Shown: piece by piece, positions 60,178-64,000 of the stretch | Layout: the number at the start of each line of letters is the position of its first letter | Position numbering within the stretch: the first letter of the stretch is position 1 | Assembly (NCBI RefSeq): GCF_000831645.3 | Contig: NZ_CP012559.1 | Location: forward strand, 1,674,001 to 1,738,000 | Source of the DNA: Companilactobacillus heilongjiangensis | GTDB taxonomy: Bacteria > Bacillota > Bacilli > Lactobacillales > Lactobacillaceae | Direction of reading: 5' to 3' | DNA: 64,000 nt | The notes under the pieces: generated by a model | Told to the model about the DNA's origin: nothing | Databases searched by the model: none | Seen by the model: only the letters and a program-made list of their open reading frames with translations | Program-made: the position numbers and the translations under genes

Positions 60178-60186
60178 AAATGACTA

Positions 60187-61314
60187 ATGAATTCAAGATT
60201 AGACAATACAAGACCCGCTGATATCGGGGACTACATGAAAGTCTTCGCTTGTACTGCCGTTATGATGCAGACTGTTCTTGGTGTCGTTCTAGGCACCAAT
60301 CCACCAGACAACGCCCAAACATTTATTGGGATTATTTATAATCTAGTTAAATTCACAGCTCCAGCCTTTATTTTTGGTATTTTATACACAACTACCAGAA
60401 CTACTGGCAACAACAGCTGGAATAACTATGGTGGATATATGAAGAAACAATGGTCTGCTCTTTTTGTACCTACAATTTGGTGGACATTGGCATATTTACT
60501 AATATTTCCAGACGTTCAACAAGTAAATCAATTTAATAGTGTCGGCAGTTTCTTATGGAACTTTATAAACGGTAATGCTGCACCGCACCTGTGGTATAAC
60601 ACTATGATGCTTCAATTTATCATTTTAATGCCATTCTTCTGGGCACTCGGACATTGGGTCAAGAAAAGTACTACTAATGCTATCTGGGCAATTGCTTTGA
60701 CAGTTGTCGGCTATGCGGCATGGCTATACTTTTACGATGCCAACGTATTCCACGGACCCCAAGCTACTAACTGGTACCTATTAGATAGACTATTTGTTAG
60801 TTTCGTTATTTATGGAATATTTGGTGTTATCGCTTGGGTATATCGTGAAAAATTTGAAACAATTATTAGAAAGACTTGGATTTTCCTAGCTGTAGCAATC
60901 ATTGCCGTTTATTATTGGACGAACAGTGAACTATCAGCTTATGGATTCCCTGTTCAATTGACTAATGCTCCTTACTACAAGCCATCAATGACTTTGTATG
61001 CATTATTAGTTATTAGTTTAGTTGCCGCATTATCAATGTATCATTTGCGCAACAACTCCAAGGCTCTACCTGTATTTCACTTCTTAGCTGTCTATGCTTA
61101 CCGTGCATACCTATCAAACGTTTTCTGGTTCCAGATCATCTGGAGAATCTTCGGCCACAATTTGGCTCTGGCTCATCCAATCGTTGCCATTGTCGTTTGT
61201 TACTTGATTACATGGTGTCTAGCATTCACATCTGCTTACACATTCCACATTATCTGGTCACGTGTAAAATCAGGATTTAATTCCAAAGAAGTCTCAGAGC
61301 AAGTCAAACAATGA
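60187..61314 (+). CDS. Membrane acyltransferase family 3 protein
   Basis: A 375-residue integral membrane protein with about ten helices and the acyltransferase-3 (OafA/YrhL-type) layout; the N-terminal DIGDYMKVFACTAVMMQ holds the first helix. Family members O-acylate cell-surface glycopolymers. It follows mdcR on the plus strand by 86 bp; whether it has any tie to malonate metabolism is unknown. I see no malonate transporter signature in it. Start ATG 60187 with AAGGGG in a hairpin. Confidence 0.72.
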   Translation: MNSRLDNTRPADIGDYMKVFACTAVMMQTVLGVVLGTNPPDNAQTFIGIIYNLVKFTAPAFIFGILYTTTRTTGNNSWNNYGGYMKKQWSALFVPTIWWTLAYLLIFPDVQQVNQFNSVGSFLWNFINGNAAPHLWYNTMMLQFIILMPFFWALGHWVKKSTTNAIWAIALTVVGYAAWLYFYDANVFHGPQATNWYLLDRLFVSFVIYGIFGVIAWVYREKFETIIRKTWIFLAVAIIAVYYWTNSELSAYGFPVQLTNAPYYKPSMTLYALLVISLVAALSMYHLRNNSKALPVFHFLAVYAYRAYLSNVFWFQIIWRIFGHNLALAHPIVAIVVCYLITWCLAFTSAYTFHIIWSRVKSGFNSKEVSEQVKQ

Positions 61315-61420
61315 TTAAAACAATAGGATTTGTGCGATAATGAAAAAGTTATCGTACAAATCCTAATTTTTTTTATATTTTAAGGTTTGTTTGTTGACCC
61401 ACAAATCATATTATGCTAAA

Positions 61421-61447
61421 TTAGCACTGTGCTATTAAGAGTGCTAA
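61421..61447 (+). promoter_or_regulatory. CIRCE-like operator (HrcA site) before clpP
   Basis: TTAGCACTG-N9-GAGTGCTAA differs from the CIRCE consensus by one base in the left arm. A possible -35 TTGACC (61393-61398) and -10 TAAATT (61416-61421) lie just upstream, so HrcA would block transcription start. Confidence 0.85.
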
Positions 61448-61469
61448 TTAAAAACAGGAGGCATTTTAA

Positions 61470-62057
61470 ATGTTAGTTCCTACAGTTATTGAACAAAGCT
61501 CACGTGGCGAACGTGCCTATGATATTTACTCAAGATTATTAAAAGATAGAATCATCATGTTATCTGGTGAAGTTAACAGTCAAATGGCCAATACAGTCAT
61601 TGCTGAACTTCTATTCCTAGATGCTCAAGATTCAGACAAAGATATTTCAATGTACATCAACTCACCCGGTGGTTCAGTTACCGACGGTTTAGCCATTGTT
61701 GATACAATGAACTTTGTTAAATCTGATGTTCAAACTATCGCTACAGGATTAGCTGCATCAATGGGATCAGTTATCTTGTCATCAGGTACAAAGGGCAAAC
61801 GTTTTGCACTTCCAAACTCAACTGTTCTTATTCACCAACCATTAGGTGGCGCACAAGGTCAACAGACTGAAATTGAAATTGCTGCTCAAGAAATTTTGAA
61901 GACAAGAAAGAGATTGAACCACATGTTGGCTGATAATTCTGGCCAATCATTCGAAAAACTTCAAAAGGATACTGATCGTGATAACTACATGACAGCCCAA
62001 GAAGCTAAGGACTATGGTTTGATTGATGATATTATGACAAACAAGGCTGACAAGTAA
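61470..62057 (+). CDS. clpP: ATP-dependent Clp protease proteolytic subunit
   Basis: Serine protease subunit of Clp complexes. 195 residues with the family motifs LAASMGS (catalytic Ser) and [11 protein letters not shown] (catalytic His), aspartate in KDTDRDNYM. Start 61470 with AGGAGG. Preceded by a CIRCE-like operator, which suggests HrcA control; CtsR sites are not clear. Followed by a terminator at 62128-62170. Monocistronic. Confidence 0.96.
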   Translation: MLVPTVIEQSSRGERAYDIYSRLLKDRIIMLSGEVNSQMANTVIAELLFLDAQDSDKDISMYINSPGGSVTDGLAIVDTMNFVKSDVQTIATGLAASMGSVILSSGTKGKRFALPNSTVLIHQPLGGAQGQQTEIEIAAQEILKTRKRLNHMLADNSGQSFEKLQKDTDRDNYMTAQEAKDYGLIDDIMTNKADK

Positions 62058-62127
62058 AAAGAAGAGGGTGCAGAGCGGCCGTTTAAATTTCTGTCGTTTG
62101 TAACTCGTTTCAATGATACTTTTAGTT

Positions 62128-62170
62128 AAAAAAACATGATTTCGATATTTTATCGAAGTCATGTTTTTTT
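62128..62170. terminator. Terminator downstream of clpP
   Basis: Stem AACATGATTTCGAT with ATCGAAGTCATGTT (62133-62146 with 62152-62165), A-run and T-run on both sides; shared by the convergent ABC operon. Confidence 0.88.
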
Positions 62171-62274
62171 GTTTACCTTTTTTGTTTACTTTGAAGAATT
62201 AAAAAAACTGAACTGTGACATAACTATTTTTGTTTTAAATACGCAGCCAGAAACGTGCAATAAAACACAGTTTT

Positions 62275-63051
62275 TTAGTTGTTACGGTTATATGCCCAAA
62301 CTGTTAATGGAGCAAATACAACCACGATCATAATTCCAAAAATCAATACTAGAAAGGCCTCATTGGTCCAGCGACCTGTTGCCAAAATCTGTCTGATAGC
62401 AATAATCACATAAGTAATGGGATTCATATATGCTATAACTTGCATAGTTTTTGACAATGTGTGAATTGGAATAAAGGCATTTGATAGAAATGATAAAGTC
62501 AACATAATCATCAATGAGAAACTTTCAACCGTTGTGGCACTCTTGGCTAACATCCCTAGCAATGCGAAAATCCAAGACATTGCCCAACCGATAAAGATAG
62601 CAAGTAATCCGCTGACAACAATTCCACCGAAGCCGGCAGCTGGACGCCAACCCATGATATAACCGGTCGTTAATGAAGTTATTGTGGCGATTGTTAATCT
62701 TAGAATATCAGCGAAAAGTTGACCTGCCAAAGGTGCAATATGTGCCATTGGCAATGATTTGAAACGATCATATACTCCTGAATCCAAATCTTCTCTAATT
62801 TGTGAACCAGAACCTGATGACGCTGAAAGCATTGTTTGAATCAAAATTCCGGGGACAATTGTTGGTAAATAATTTTTAACATTACCGGCGATTGCACCTC
62901 CGAATAAATAGCCAAACATCAACATAAACATGACCGGCTGGATAATTACATCCATCATTCTATCAGGGTTGTGAATTGTCTTTAATAAATTACGGTAAGC
63001 CATTGTTGCAGTATTCATAATTAAATTTCCACGGTGTGTTTGTACGTCCAT
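62275..63051 (-). CDS. ABC-2 type transporter permease (DrrB-like)
   Basis: A 258-residue permease with six hydrophobic helices and the ABC-2 domain pattern of daunorubicin-resistance-like exporters (FMLMFGYLFGGAIAG, then GIMIQ-type PGILIQTML, SNAFIPIHTLS). It is 20 bp downstream of the ATPase gene. Substrate unknown; drug or lipid export is common in this family. Start 63051. Complete. Confidence 0.85.
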   Translation of the reverse strand: MDVQTHRGNLIMNTATMAYRNLLKTIHNPDRMMDVIIQPVMFMLMFGYLFGGAIAGNVKNYLPTIVPGILIQTMLSASSGSGSQIREDLDSGVYDRFKSLPMAHIAPLAGQLFADILRLTIATITSLTTGYIMGWRPAAGFGGIVVSGLLAIFIGWAMSWIFALLGMLAKSATTVESFSLMIMLTLSFLSNAFIPIHTLSKTMQVIAYMNPITYVIIAIRQILATGRWTNEAFLVLIFGIMIVVVFAPLTVWAYNRNN

Positions 63052-63071
63052 AATAAAAGCCTCTATCCTTT

Positions 63072-64000
63072 TTAATTTTTACCAACGGTTAAATTCATAA
63101 ATACGTCATCCAAAGATGGTTCTTGGACTGTTAAATCAGTAATTGAAATTTTATCCTGCTGTAGAGTTGCCAATAATTTTGATAATTGATCAACTCCAGC
63201 CAAGTTGGTGCTCAAGCGTTGCCCTGCCAGATGAACAGTTGCGCCTAATTTATCGGTAACTAATTTAACCGTTGAATCAACTTGCTGATTATCACTCACA
63301 GTAAAACTTAAATTAGTTCCACCAATCTGTTGCTTTAATTCTGAAGGTGTTCCGATTTTTACTAATTTACCGTGATCGATAACTGCAATTCTGTCTGCCA
63401 ATTGATCTGCTTCATCAAGATATTGTGTCGTTAATACAATTGTGGAACCCTGAGCTACCAATTTTCTAATCGTATCCCACATTTGCGTTCTAGTTCGAGG
63501 GTCCAATCCAGTAGTTGGTTCGTCTAGGAAAATCAAAGCCGGACGAGTAATCAAGCTAACTGCCAAATCCAATCTGCGGCGCATCCCACCTGAGAAATCT
63601 TTTAATGACTTATCAGCTGAATTGACCAGTGAGAATTCTTCTAGCAATTCTTCGGTCCGCTTTTTTGAATCTGCTCGTGATAAACCATTTAATCTTGAAA
63701 AAATCATTAAATTCTCACGGGCGGAGATATCTTCATCAACCGATGCATATTGCCCAGTCAGTCCAAACATCGATCTGGCCAACTTCCCTTCACTAGCAGT
63801 ATCGTGACCAAAAATTTTGACCGTGCCGCTAGTGGATTTTAACAATGTCGTTATCATTCGCAAAGTGGTTGTTTTCCCGGCACCATTGGGTCCCAAGAGT
63901 CCGAACACCTCACCTTGTTTGACGTTAAAGGAAATATCATCAACTGCTGTTTTATCGTTAAATTTTTTTGTTAAGTGGCTAACTTCGATTGCATTATTTA
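63072..64000 (-). CDS. ABC transporter ATP-binding protein (partial, runs off the right edge)
   Basis: Partner of the permease above. Walker A GPNGAGKTT, signature FSGGMRRRLD, Walker B LIFLDEPTTGLD and the C-terminal accessory domain of DrrA-type ATPases are present. The frame stays open to 64000, with VSHLTKKFNDKTAVDDISF upstream of Walker A, so the start lies outside the window and the ATG at 63908 is internal. Confidence 0.92.
   Translation of the reverse strand, partial: NNAIEVSHLTKKFNDKTAVDDISFNVKQGEVFGLLGPNGAGKTTTLRMITTLLKSTSGTVKIFGHDTASEGKLARSMFGLTGQYASVDEDISARENLMIFSRLNGLSRADSKKRTEELLEEFSLVNSADKSLKDFSGGMRRRLDLAVSLITRPALIFLDEPTTGLDPRTRTQMWDTIRKLVAQGSTIVLTTQYLDEADQLADRIAVIDHGKLVKIGTPSELKQQIGGTNLSFTVSDNQQVDSTVKLVTDKLGATVHLAGQRLSTNLAGVDQLSKLLATLQQDKISITDLTVQEPSLDDVFMNLTVGKN

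Noticed and set aside
60187-61314. Malonate transporter as function of the membrane protein beside mdcR
   Set aside because: Its layout suits acyltransferase family 3 and it has no MdcF, MdcLM or MadLM features.

Overview
The window is chromosomal DNA from a low-GC Gram-positive lactic acid bacterium of the family Lactobacillaceae. Evidence: AGGAGG-type ribosome binding sites, a class III ribonucleotide reductase, a cggR-gap-pgk-tpi-eno operon, a secG-esterase-rnr-smpB operon, an LPxTG adhesin, an S-layer-like (SLAP-type) secreted protein and the lipoteichoic acid genes. The Companilactobacillus (farciminis/alimentarius) group is my best guess; the 16S gene in the window would settle it.

Layout. 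0-5 kb: 5' end of a P-type ATPase, nrdDG and a multi-spanning membrane protein. 5.7-16 kb: an almost complete aspartate-to-lysine pathway by the N-acetyl route. patA-asd, and lysA-dapH-dapL-dapA-dapB under a lysine riboswitch, lie on the minus strand; lysC-dapF is divergent. 16-22.4 kb: a full rRNA operon (16S-Ile-Ala-23S-5S-Asn-Ser) on the minus strand with tandem promoters. 22.7-28.1 kb: lipoteichoic acid operon (two glycosyltransferases, a flippase-like protein, ltaS). 28-38 kb: queT, a deoxynucleoside kinase, a three-CnaB LPxTG adhesin, two tandem DUF2207 proteins, an S66 carboxypeptidase and a secreted SLAP-type protein. 38.5-45 kb: smpB, rnr, esterase, secG, a ClC channel and a Gfo/Idh/MocA oxidoreductase. 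45.7-51.4 kb: central glycolytic operon with its CggR repressor and operator. 52-59 kb: a malonate decarboxylase operon (mdcH-A-B-C-DE-G) with a frameshifted alpha/beta hydrolase at its end and a divergent LysR regulator, followed by a membrane acyltransferase. 61-64 kb: clpP behind a CIRCE-like operator and an ABC drug-type exporter that runs off the edge.

The most unusual content is a family of long structured intergenic repeats: six full copies of about 180-200 bp (5.4, 8.1, 28.8, 37.5, 45.2 and 45.5 kb) and one collapsed copy inside the mdc operon (55.7 kb). Every full copy folds into a long closing stem around at least two inner hairpins. Stem sequences differ between copies while pairing is kept, and some inner unpaired motifs are conserved. 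No transposase or reading frame explains them. They may be structured RNAs, non-autonomous mobile palindromes, or both.

How the genes work together: lysine/diaminopimelate synthesis supplies peptidoglycan, the LTA operon and adhesins build the envelope, the glycolytic operon carries flux under CggR, and the mdc operon would convert malonate to acetate and CO2, although no malonate transporter is visible here.
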